NCBI RefSeq assembly: GCF_003668875.1
Contig: NZ_RAWM01000064.1
Coordinates: 1 to 47,508, forward strand
DNA from: Corallococcus interemptor
GTDB taxonomy: Bacteria; Myxococcota; Myxococcia; Myxococcales; Myxococcaceae
Length of the DNA stretch: 47,508 nt
Reading direction: 5' to 3'
Positions 18,706-26,349 of this stretch are shown here, piece after piece; within the stretch, counting starts at the first letter, position 1, and every line of letters starts with the position of its first letter. The notes beneath the pieces are model-generated. The model was given only the letters and a program-made list of their open reading frames with translations, was not told the DNA's origin and ran no database searches. A program made the position numbers and the translations under genes.

Positions 18706-19052
18706 CCCCGCTCCTTCCTCGAAGGAAGATGGGGTGCGCGAGCGCCGGTTTCCTCCCCTGCCCGCCCGCATGCACGGCGGGCGGGCCGGACGGCCAGCCG
18801 TCCACACACGGGGTGTGAGTGGACGGGCGTGCACAAGCAGGTTGAAAATGAACGGAAATACAACCCAGCGCACCTGCCTACCTACCGGTCGGAATGTGAT
18901 TCCGGGGCGGATGTAGGCTGAAAACTTCACCTGTGAATTCATGAGCTTGGACCCACTCATGACCGTGTAAGCGCCCACCCACACGCAACAATGGGACGGC
19001 TGACACGAGAATCAATTTGTCCGCTGCACCTGCCCCCCGAAAGCACTCCCCC
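18706..19052. other. Noncoding divergent promoter region
   Basis: This 347-base stretch lies between the FUSC gene and the M4 peptidase gene. Apart from the hairpin at 18760-18786, the right half (about 18840-19020) is clearly more AT-rich than the surroundings, for example TTGAAAATGAACGGAAATAC at 18842, as expected for the peptidase promoter. I could not place a confident -10 element. Confidence 0.45.
18760..18786. repeat. Perfect 10-bp inverted repeat (GC-rich hairpin)
   Basis: Arms GCCCGCCCGC (18760-18769) and GCGGGCGGGC (18777-18786) are exact complements around a 7-base loop. It lies about 55 bases upstream of the FUSC start codon in the divergent region before the M4 peptidase. No U-tract follows in either direction, so it is not a standard terminator. 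It could be a 5' leader hairpin or an operator. Confidence 0.6.
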
Positions 19053-20852
19053 ATGGCCCTGCGCACCGACCTCTCGAAGCCCGTCGTCGCCACCCAGAAC
19101 CGCACCGACACGAAGCCCGTGAACACCGTGAAGCCGCAGGGCCCGGTGGGCATGAGCTCGCAGTCCAGCTTCAGCGCGGGCGCGCCGGCCAAGGCGAAGG
19201 CCACGGTGGCGCTCAACGGCGTGGGTCAGAAGCTGACGCCGGGCCCGGTGGACCTCACCAGCCCCCAGGCGCAGCAGGCCATCCAGCAGACGGTGGCGTA
19301 CGTGAACCAGAAGAACCCGCAGCTGTCCGGCATCACGGGCGGCACGTCGTTCTCGCCGCGCACCGTGGAGCGCGACCAGCTGGGCATGACGCACGTGCGC
19401 ATGGACCGCATGCACGAGGGCGTGAAGGTCGCCGGTGAGCAGGTCATCGGCCACCTGGACGCGAAGGGTCAGTTCGACAGCCTGACGGGCGACGTGTCCA
19501 GCATCCCGCCGGGCATTGGCAAGGCGCCCACGAAGCTGACCTCGAAGGACGCGCTCGCCGTGGCGCAGAAGGACTTCAACGGCGACACGACGCGCGCCCC
19601 CACGTCGGAGAAGGTCATCGTCAAGGGCAAGGACGGCCAGTACCGCGCCGCCTACCACGTGACGCTCACCGACACGTCCGCGGCCAACGGCAAGGAGCCG
19701 CGCTCGATGAACTACTTCATCGACGCGAACAGCGGCGAGTCCATCAAGCAGTACAACACCATCAGCCACTGGAGCCGCGAGGGCGCCAAGGCCACCCCCA
19801 CGAAGCCGGGCACGTCCCCGCAGAAGCCCTCCACCCCGGCGACGCCGGCCCCGACGACGGGCGGCGGCGCGGCCCGCGTGGCGGACGACCAGACGATGTA
19901 CAGCGGCAAGGTGGACCTGCAGACCACCAAGGGCGCGGACGGCACGTACACGCTGGAGGACAAGACGCGCGGCAAGGGCATCGTGACGTACGACGCGAAG
20001 AACCGCCCGAACGCGTCCGGCACCACGGCCATCACCGACAAGAACGACGTCTGGGGTGAGAAGGGCGACCCGACGCGCGCCCAGGCGGGCGTGGACGCGC
20101 ACTACGGCGCGGCCATGACGTACGACTTCATGAAGGACGTCCTGGGCCGCGACTCCATCGACGGCAAGGGTGAGAAGCTCATCAACTACGTGCACACCGA
20201 CAACAACCTGGTGAACGCGTTCTGGGACGGCGAGAAGATGCAGTACGGCGACGGCGACGGCGTGGACTCCGGCCCGCTCACCACGCTGGACATCGCCGGC
20301 CACGAAATCGCGCACGGCCTCACGGAGCGCACCGCCGGCCTGGAGTACGAGGGCGAGTCCGGTGGCCTCAACGAGTCCTTCAGCGACATCATCGGGACGG
20401 GCGTGGAGTGGTACGCCAGCCAGAAGAACGGCGCGGTGAAGTTCGACTGGGCCGTGGGTGAGGACGCCTGGACGCCCAAGAACGGCGACAACACGGACGC
20501 CCTCCGCTACATGAACGACCCGACCGCGGACGGCTACTCCATCGACAACTACAAGAACTACCCGAAGATGACGGAGGTCCACGGCTCCAGCGGCATCGCG
20601 AACAACGCCTTCTTCCTGCTGACCGAGGGCGGCAAGAACAAGACGTCCGGCATCGAGGTGAAGGACGGCATCGGCATGGAGAAGAGCCTCAAGGTCTTCG
20701 GCCGCGCGTTGACCACGTACATGACGCCGCAGACGAACTTCTCCCAGGCCCGCGCCGCCACCATCAAGGCCGCCACGGACCTGTACGGCAAGGACTCCGC
20801 CGAGGCGAAGAAGGTCGCCGAGGCCTGGACCGCCGTCGGCGTGACGAAGTAA
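19053..20852 (+). CDS. M4-family (thermolysin-like) metallopeptidase without recognisable signal peptide
   Basis: This encodes 599 residues from the ATG at 19053 (a TTG at 19017 would add 12). Residues about 65-235 are a pro-region of FTP/PepSY type (for example HVRMDRMHEGVKVAGEQVIG). A Thr/Pro/Lys-rich linker spans 244-271. The catalytic region has the zinc motif HEIAH (H417, E418, H421), the third ligand in GGLNESFSDI (Glu441), the substrate-binding NNLVNAFWDG and the catalytic His region HGSSGIANNAFFLL. M4 enzymes are normally secreted, but this N-terminus (MALRTDLSKPVVATQNRT) is polar with no hydrophobic core. Either export follows another route or the peptidase acts inside the cell. It is monocistronic with a strong terminator just after the stop. 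Confidence 0.93.
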   Translation: MALRTDLSKPVVATQNRTDTKPVNTVKPQGPVGMSSQSSFSAGAPAKAKATVALNGVGQKLTPGPVDLTSPQAQQAIQQTVAYVNQKNPQLSGITGGTSFSPRTVERDQLGMTHVRMDRMHEGVKVAGEQVIGHLDAKGQFDSLTGDVSSIPPGIGKAPTKLTSKDALAVAQKDFNGDTTRAPTSEKVIVKGKDGQYRAAYHVTLTDTSAANGKEPRSMNYFIDANSGESIKQYNTISHWSREGAKATPTKPGTSPQKPSTPATPAPTTGGGAARVADDQTMYSGKVDLQTTKGADGTYTLEDKTRGKGIVTYDAKNRPNASGTTAITDKNDVWGEKGDPTRAQAGVDAHYGAAMTYDFMKDVLGRDSIDGKGEKLINYVHTDNNLVNAFWDGEKMQYGDGDGVDSGPLTTLDIAGHEIAHGLTERTAGLEYEGESGGLNESFSDIIGTGVEWYASQKNGAVKFDWAVGEDAWTPKNGDNTDALRYMNDPTADGYSIDNYKNYPKMTEVHGSSGIANNAFFLLTEGGKNKTSGIEVKDGIGMEKSLKVFGRALTTYMTPQTNFSQARAATIKAATDLYGKDSAEAKKVAEAWTAVGVTK

Positions 20853-20868
20853 GCGCCTGAAGCCTTCA

Positions 20869-20914
20869 GGCCCGGATGGGAGCCTTCGCGCTCCCGTCCG
20901 GGCCTTTTGTTTTT
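20869..20914 (+). terminator. Strong intrinsic terminator of the M4 peptidase gene
   Basis: A 14-bp stem, GGCCCGGATGGGAG (20869-20882) with CTCCCGTCCGGGCC (20891-20904), has one G-T wobble and an 8-base loop. It is followed by TTTTGTTTTT (20905-20914), giving a textbook rho-independent terminator 16 bases past the stop codon. The T-tract runs up to the stop codon of the convergent sulfatase gene. Confidence 0.93.
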
Positions 20915-23283
20915 CACTGCTTCGCCAGGGCCGCCCTCTGCTCCGCCTTCGCGTCCCGGACGTGCTCGCCGGAGACGTCCACCGTCACCTCGTGGAGCGT
21001 GCCGGTGAACTCGAAGGGCGCGGCGTAGCGCTGGCTGACGGAGGAGCTTTCGTCCCGGCCGCAGGTGAGCCCCTCGCCCAGGCTGATGGCCAGCGGCATG
21101 GTCGCGTCGATGGTGCTCTGCGCCACCAGGTCCCCGTTGATGTAGAGCCGGCCGCGTCCGGGAGTGCCCCGCCCCACCTGGAGGTCCGGCTTGCCGGTGG
21201 GCTCGAACTCGAACCTCAGCTGCGAGCGCCCCTGGGGCACGTCCACCGCCGACTCGATGTGGAACTCCTGCTCACCCAGGTAGTTGTAGGCGTAGTGCAG
21301 CCTGTGGCCCTGGATGAAGAACGAGTAGCCGCCGGTGAGGCCGCCGTGGCTGAGCAGCACGCCCTGCGTGTCCCGCGTCACCTCCACGTCCGCGGTGATG
21401 GTGTGGGGCCGGTTGAGCACGTGCACCGCCGCGTTCTCCGGCGCGGGCGACGTGTGCGGGCGGTACACGTAGCGCGTGCGGTCCTTCGTGAGCTGCGGGC
21501 GCTCCAGGGCGAACACCGCGCGGGTGGGCGACGCGAGCGGCAGCACCTGGTAGCGCCCCGCTTCGGCGTACCAGAGGGCGATCATCTCGATGAGCTTGCC
21601 CCGGTGCTCCTCCGCGACATTCTTCGTCTCGGAGCAGTCCTCGGCCACGTGGTACAGCTCCCAGCCGCGCGTATCCAGCTCACGCAGCCGGTCCTCGTCG
21701 AGCAGCGACTCACCGAAGCCCTCTCCGGCCTCCGCGAAGGACGGGCCGGGGAACGGGCACACCGCGCGCCAGCCGTCGTGGTAGATGGCGCGCGAGCTGA
21801 ACATCTCGAAGTACTGCGTGCGGTGGCGGCCTTCGGCGCTCCCGTCGTTGAACGTGTGCTTGAAGCTGACGCCTTCAATGGGTGACTGGGTGACGCCGCG
21901 GACTTCCGCCAGCGGCTCCAGCCCCAGGCAGTCCAGCACCGTGGGCACCATGTCGATGGCGTGCGCGTACTGCGTGCGCACCTCGCCCTTCGCCTGGATG
22001 CCCCGGGGCCAGTGGACGAGGAACGGGTCGGTGGTGCCGCCCCGGTACGTCTCCCGCTTCCAGCGGCGGAACGGCGTGTCCCCCGCCCAGGCCCAGCCCC
22101 ACGGGTAGTGGTTGAAGTGTTTCGGGCCGCCCAGGTCCTCCATGGCCGCCAGGTTCTGCTCCAGCGACTCCGGCGCGTTGTTGAAGAACTTCAGCTCGTT
22201 CACGGAGCCATGCGGCCCGCCCTCCGCGCTGGCCCCGTTGTCGGACAGCACCATGATGAGCGTGTTGTCCAATTCGCCCGTGTCCTCCAGGAACTTCAAG
22301 AGCCGGCCAATGTGATGGTCCGTGTGCTCCAGGAAGCCCGCGAACACCTCCATCATCCGCGCGTAGAGCCGCTGCTCCTGGGGCGGCAGCGCGTCCCAGT
22401 CCTGCACGTCCGGGTCGTGCCGGGACAGCTGCGTGCCCCGGGGAATCACGCCCAGCTCCAGCTGCCGCTGGAACACCTTCTGGCGGTAGGCGTCCCAGCC
22501 GTCGTCGAACTGGCCCGCGTAGGCGTCCGCCCACTCGCGGGGGACGTGATGGGGCGCGTGCATGGCGCCCGTGGCGAAGTAGAGGAAGAAGGGCTTGTCC
22601 GGCGCCACCTGCTTCGTGTCCGCGATGCAGTCGATGGCGCGGTCCACCAGGTCCGGCGTGAGGTGGTAGCCCTCCTCGGGCGTGCCGGGCGGGCGGATGG
22701 CGTGGTTGTCGTGGATGAGGTCCGGGTAGTACTGGTGCGTGTCCCCGCCCAGGAAGCCGTAGAAGCGCTCGAAGCCGCGGCCCAGCGGCCAGCGCGAGTA
22801 CGGCCCGGCGGCGCTCGTCTGCTCCGCCGGGGTCAGGTGCCACTTGCCAATGGCATACGTGTTGTAGCCGGCCTCCATCAGCATCTCGGAGAGGAAGCCG
22901 TTCTCGAAGGGGATGGTGCCGTTGTAGCCGGGGTAGCCCAGCGACGTTTCGGTGATGGTGCCCATCCCGTTGGAGTGGTGGTTGCGGCCAGTGAGGACAC
23001 ACGAGCGCGTGGGCGAGCACAGCGCGGTGGTGTGCATGTTGTTGTAGAGCAGCCCGCCCTTCGCCAGCCGGTCCAGGTTCGGCGTGCGGATGGGCGAGCC
23101 GTAGCAGCCCAGGTGCCCGAAGCCCGTGTCATCCAGGATGATGAACAGGACGTTGGGCGCGCCGGGCTTCGAGCGCAGGGGCGCGGGCCACGCGGGAGAC
23201 GACTGCTCCCAGGTACGGCCGATGACGCCAGGGAAGGGTCTGCCGGGCTTGTATTCTTTGAGGGACATGGGCGTGAGGTGCAT
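20914..23283 (-). CDS. Arylsulfatase (type I, formylglycine-dependent)
   Basis: This encodes 789 residues, the length of the long arylsulfatase A-like branch. It hydrolyses sulfate esters. The formylglycine signature CSPTR (89-93) is intact within TALCSPTRSCVLTGR, so Cys89 should be converted to formylglycine by a maturase encoded elsewhere. Metal-binding Asp51-Asp52 (FIILDDTGFGHLG), AIGKWHL, and the LSDNGAS segment complete the active site. Residues from about 600 to 789 are a jelly-roll-like C-terminal region. No signal peptide is visible, so activity is probably cytoplasmic, as for Pseudomonas-type AtsA. The start could be 23283 or 23268 (MSLKEYKPG); neither has a clear ribosome binding site. 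The aldo/keto reductase gene lies upstream on the same strand. Confidence 0.93.
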   Translation of the reverse strand: MHLTPMSLKEYKPGRPFPGVIGRTWEQSSPAWPAPLRSKPGAPNVLFIILDDTGFGHLGCYGSPIRTPNLDRLAKGGLLYNNMHTTALCSPTRSCVLTGRNHHSNGMGTITETSLGYPGYNGTIPFENGFLSEMLMEAGYNTYAIGKWHLTPAEQTSAAGPYSRWPLGRGFERFYGFLGGDTHQYYPDLIHDNHAIRPPGTPEEGYHLTPDLVDRAIDCIADTKQVAPDKPFFLYFATGAMHAPHHVPREWADAYAGQFDDGWDAYRQKVFQRQLELGVIPRGTQLSRHDPDVQDWDALPPQEQRLYARMMEVFAGFLEHTDHHIGRLLKFLEDTGELDNTLIMVLSDNGASAEGGPHGSVNELKFFNNAPESLEQNLAAMEDLGGPKHFNHYPWGWAWAGDTPFRRWKRETYRGGTTDPFLVHWPRGIQAKGEVRTQYAHAIDMVPTVLDCLGLEPLAEVRGVTQSPIEGVSFKHTFNDGSAEGRHRTQYFEMFSSRAIYHDGWRAVCPFPGPSFAEAGEGFGESLLDEDRLRELDTRGWELYHVAEDCSETKNVAEEHRGKLIEMIALWYAEAGRYQVLPLASPTRAVFALERPQLTKDRTRYVYRPHTSPAPENAAVHVLNRPHTITADVEVTRDTQGVLLSHGGLTGGYSFFIQGHRLHYAYNYLGEQEFHIESAVDVPQGRSQLRFEFEPTGKPDLQVGRGTPGRGRLYINGDLVAQSTIDATMPLAISLGEGLTCGRDESSSVSQRYAAPFEFTGTLHEVTVDVSGEHVRDAKAEQRAALAKQ

Positions 23284-23367
23284 CGTCCCGGAAGACAGTG
23301 GACCTGCCCCCGGGACGGAGGCGGCCGGACCCAGGCCCTGGCCGCCCCCTGCTTCACGCCGCGCTCA

Positions 23368-24402
23368 TCACGTCACGGGGAACGGGTTGCGCTCGTGGAA
23401 CTGGCGCTGGTGGAAGTACGGGTAGGGCCAGGGCGTGGCGCTGGCGGCGTCCAGCGTGGCCACCTGCGCGGGCGTGAGGTTCCAGCCGATGGCGCCCAGG
23501 TTCTGCCGCAGCTGCTCCTCCGTGCGCGCGCCGATGATGACGTTGGACACGGTGGGCCGCTGGAGCAGCCAGTTGAGCGCCACCTGCGGCACCGTCTTGC
23601 CCGTCTCCTTCGCCACTGCGTCGAGCGCGTCCACGACCTTGAACAGGTACTCCTCCGGCACCTGCGGGCCGCCGGCCGCGGTGGCGGGGTTGTTCAAGCG
23701 GCTTGTCTCCGGCTTCGGCGCGCCCCGGCGCAGCTTGCCGGTGAGCCGGCCCCAACCCAGCGGGCTCCACACCACCGCGCCCACCTTCTGATCCAACGCG
23801 AGCGGCATCAGCTCCCACTCGTAGTCCCGGCCCACGAGCGAGTAGTACGCCTGGTGGGCCACGTAGCGCGCCAGGTTGTAGCGCTCCGACACGGCCAGCG
23901 ACTTCATCAGGTGCCAGCCGGAGAAGTTGGAGCAGCCGAGGTAGCGGATCTTCCCCGCGCGCACGAAGCCGTCCAGCGTGTTGAGGACCTCCTCCACGGG
24001 CGTCACCGCGTCGAAGGCGTGGAGCTGGAACAGGTCGATGTAGTCCGTCTTCAGCCGGCGCAGCGAGGCCTCCACGGCGCGCGTGAGGTGGAAGCGCGAG
24101 GAGCCCACGTCGTTGGGCCCCGGGCCCGCGCGGAAGGTGGCCTTGGTGGAGATGATGGCCTTGTCGCGCCGGCCCTCCAGCGCCTTGCCGAGAATCTCTT
24201 CCGCGAGCCCGGCGGAGTAGCCGTCCGCGGAGTCGAACATGTTCACGCCCGCGTCCAGCGCGATGTCCACCAGCCGCGTGGCCTCCTTCACGTCGCTGGA
24301 GCCGAAGCCCTTGAAGAAGTCACCCGCGCCCCCGAACGTGCCCGTGCCCAGACTGAGGACGGGGACCTTGAAACCAGAACCACCCAGCTGCCGGTACTCC
24401 AT
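23368..24402 (-). CDS. Aldo/keto reductase
   Basis: This encodes 344 residues. Aldo/keto reductases reduce carbonyls with NADPH on a TIM barrel. The catalytic tetrad is visible: Asp57 (MFDSADGY), Tyr62, Lys87 (IISTKATF) and His128 (DLFQLHAFD). IRYLGCSNFSGWHL and the C-terminal NVIIGARTEEQLRQNL cofactor-binding segment are typical. The closest type is the YajO/Tas-like branch acting on aldehydes and sugars, but the substrate is not predictable. GAGGTGA lies 6 bases before the ATG at 24402. It diverges from the ABC exporter pair; downstream on the same strand is the arylsulfatase, 84 bases away. Confidence 0.93.
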   Translation of the reverse strand: MEYRQLGGSGFKVPVLSLGTGTFGGAGDFFKGFGSSDVKEATRLVDIALDAGVNMFDSADGYSAGLAEEILGKALEGRRDKAIISTKATFRAGPGPNDVGSSRFHLTRAVEASLRRLKTDYIDLFQLHAFDAVTPVEEVLNTLDGFVRAGKIRYLGCSNFSGWHLMKSLAVSERYNLARYVAHQAYYSLVGRDYEWELMPLALDQKVGAVVWSPLGWGRLTGKLRRGAPKPETSRLNNPATAAGGPQVPEEYLFKVVDALDAVAKETGKTVPQVALNWLLQRPTVSNVIIGARTEEQLRQNLGAIGWNLTPAQVATLDAASATPWPYPYFHQRQFHERNPFPVT

Positions 24403-24522
24403 GACGTTCACCTCGTGACGAAGCGGGAGGAAAGGCGGCCCACGTAACGGCCCGTGGCGCGGCGCGCAACCACCGTTTCGCACCCCGCGTCGTGCTTGAA
24501 GTGGTACTGACGGGCGCCCATC

Positions 24523-26349
24523 ATGCGCGCGCCTTCCAGGGCAGGGAGGCAGGGGTCCAGGTCCCACGTGAGCACGTCCGCGCCACCCGCATCCGGCCGT
24601 CCGCCCATCCTGCGGGCGCTGGGCTATCTGCGCCGCTATCGCCTGGAGGCGCTGGGGGCACTGCTGTCGCTGCTGCTCGTCTCCGTGGCGAACCTGGGCG
24701 CGCCGCAGATGATCCGCATCGCCATCGACCACGGGCTCGCGCGCGGCGACCAGGGCCCCGTGTATCTGGCGGTGGGAGGACTGGTGGCCATCGCGCTGGG
24801 GCGCGGCCTGTTCAACTTCCTGCAGGGCTACCTGGCGGAGCGCGCGTCGCAGGGCGTGGCGTTCGACCTGCGCGACGCGCTCTTCGCGCGCATCCAGCGG
24901 CTGTCCTTCAGCTACTACGACCAGGCGCAGACGGGACAGCTGCTCACGCGGCTGACGAGCGACGTGGAGGCGGTGCGCACCTTCGTGGGCAGCGGCGTCG
25001 TGCAGTTCGCAGCGGCGGCGGCGATGCTGCTGGGCTGCGCGGGGCTGCTGCTGTACCTGGATCCGGTGCTGGCGCTGGCGGCGCTGAGCTCCGTGGTGCC
25101 CATCCTGTGGGTGCTGCGCCGGTTCATGCGGCGGATGCGGACGCTGTTCGGCCAGCTGCAGGCGCTGCTGGGCTCGCTCAACACCACGCTGCAGGAGGAC
25201 CTGCGCGGGCTGCGCGTGGTGCGCGCCTTCTCCGCGGAGGGGCGGGAGCGGGAGCGCTACGGGAAGACCAACGCGGAGCTGAAGGACAAGAACCTGCGGG
25301 TGGTGGACGCGCTGGCCGGCAACTTCCCCTTCGTCACCTTCTTCGCCAACGTGGGCTCGCTGCTGGTGGTGGGCGTGGGCGGCTGGCGCATCTTCCACCA
25401 GGAGCTGACGCTGGGAGAGCTGGTGGCCTTCAACAGCTACCTGGCCTTCCTGCTGATGCCCCTGATGACGCTGGGCTTCTTCGCGGCCAGCATGTCGCGG
25501 GCGAGCGCGTCCGCGCAGCGCGTCTTCGAGCTGCTCGACACGGCGGTGGAGGTGGCGGACCGCCCGGGCGCGGTGCCCCTGCCCCCGTTGCAGGGCCGCA
25601 TCGAGCTGCGCGACGTGCGCTTCCGCTACGCGGGCAGCGACCGCGAAATCCTGCGCGGCGTGAGCGTGACGCTGGAGCCCGGGCAGCTGGTGGCGGTGCT
25701 GGGCACCACCGGCTCCGGCAAGAGCACGCTCATCAACCTGCTGCCGCGCTTCTACGACGTCACCGGGGGCGCGGTGCTGCTGGACGGGCACGACGTGCGG
25801 GACGTGACGCTCGCGAGCCTGCGCTCGCAGATGGGCGTGGTGCTCCAGGACGCGCTGCTGTTCTCCGGCACGGTGCGGGAGAACATCGCCTACGGGCGGC
25901 CAGAGGCGACGCAGGCCCAGGTGGAGGCCGCGGCGGAGGCGGCCCAGGCGGCGGAGTTCATCCGCGAGCTGCCCCAGGGCTACGACACGCTGGTGGGCGA
26001 GCGCGGCGTGGGCCTGTCCGGCGGACAGCGGCAGCGCCTGGCCATCGCGCGGGCGCTGCTCACGGATCCGCGCCTGCTCATCCTGGATGACAGCACGTCC
26101 GCGGTGGACGCGCGCACGGAGACGGCCATCCAGGGCGCGCTGGACGCGCTGATGCGGGACAAGCGCCGGACGGCCATCGTCATCGCCCAGCGCATCAGCA
26201 CCGTGCGGGACGCGGACCTCATCCTGGTGCTGGACGAGGGGCGCATCGCCGCGAAGGGGCGCCACGAGGAGCTGAAGGCCTCCAGCGAGCTGTACAACGA
26301 CATCCTCGGGTCGCAGCTCCTGCCCCCGCGCCAGGAGGAGGTGGCATGA
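24523..26349 (+). CDS. ABC exporter half-transporter, degenerate ATPase subunit
   Basis: This encodes 608 residues: six membrane helices in an ABC_membrane domain (about 35-335) fused to an ATPase domain (about 355-600). Walker A is GTTGSGKS (394-401), the signature LSGGQ (498-502) is canonical, and Walker B is LLILDD (518-523). The catalytic Glu is replaced by Asp523, and the switch His is replaced by Gln556 (IVIAQRIST). Those are the hallmarks of the degenerate subunit of heterodimeric multidrug or lipid exporters such as TM287/288 and BmrCD. The stop overlaps the ATG of the next gene (ATGA, 26346-26349), supporting a heterodimer. The start is uncertain: the ATG at 24523 has a weak ribosome binding site and a GTG at 24568 is possible. 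Confidence 0.94.
   Translation: MRAPSRAGRQGSRSHVSTSAPPASGRPPILRALGYLRRYRLEALGALLSLLLVSVANLGAPQMIRIAIDHGLARGDQGPVYLAVGGLVAIALGRGLFNFLQGYLAERASQGVAFDLRDALFARIQRLSFSYYDQAQTGQLLTRLTSDVEAVRTFVGSGVVQFAAAAAMLLGCAGLLLYLDPVLALAALSSVVPILWVLRRFMRRMRTLFGQLQALLGSLNTTLQEDLRGLRVVRAFSAEGRERERYGKTNAELKDKNLRVVDALAGNFPFVTFFANVGSLLVVGVGGWRIFHQELTLGELVAFNSYLAFLLMPLMTLGFFAASMSRASASAQRVFELLDTAVEVADRPGAVPLPPLQGRIELRDVRFRYAGSDREILRGVSVTLEPGQLVAVLGTTGSGKSTLINLLPRFYDVTGGAVLLDGHDVRDVTLASLRSQMGVVLQDALLFSGTVRENIAYGRPEATQAQVEAAAEAAQAAEFIRELPQGYDTLVGERGVGLSGGQRQRLAIARALLTDPRLLILDDSTSAVDARTETAIQGALDALMRDKRRTAIVIAQRISTVRDADLILVLDEGRIAAKGRHEELKASSELYNDILGSQLLPPRQEEVA

Noticed and set aside
24408-24524. Short minus-strand frame (38 residues) before the aldo/keto reductase
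   Set aside because: It has no ribosome binding site, its start overlaps the divergent ABC gene start, and its end simply covers the reductase ribosome binding site.
24403-26265. Minus-strand extension of the aldo/keto reductase to 965 residues
   Set aside because: It is the reverse-frame shadow of the first ABC subunit, with Arg/His/Gln-rich composition and no domain.
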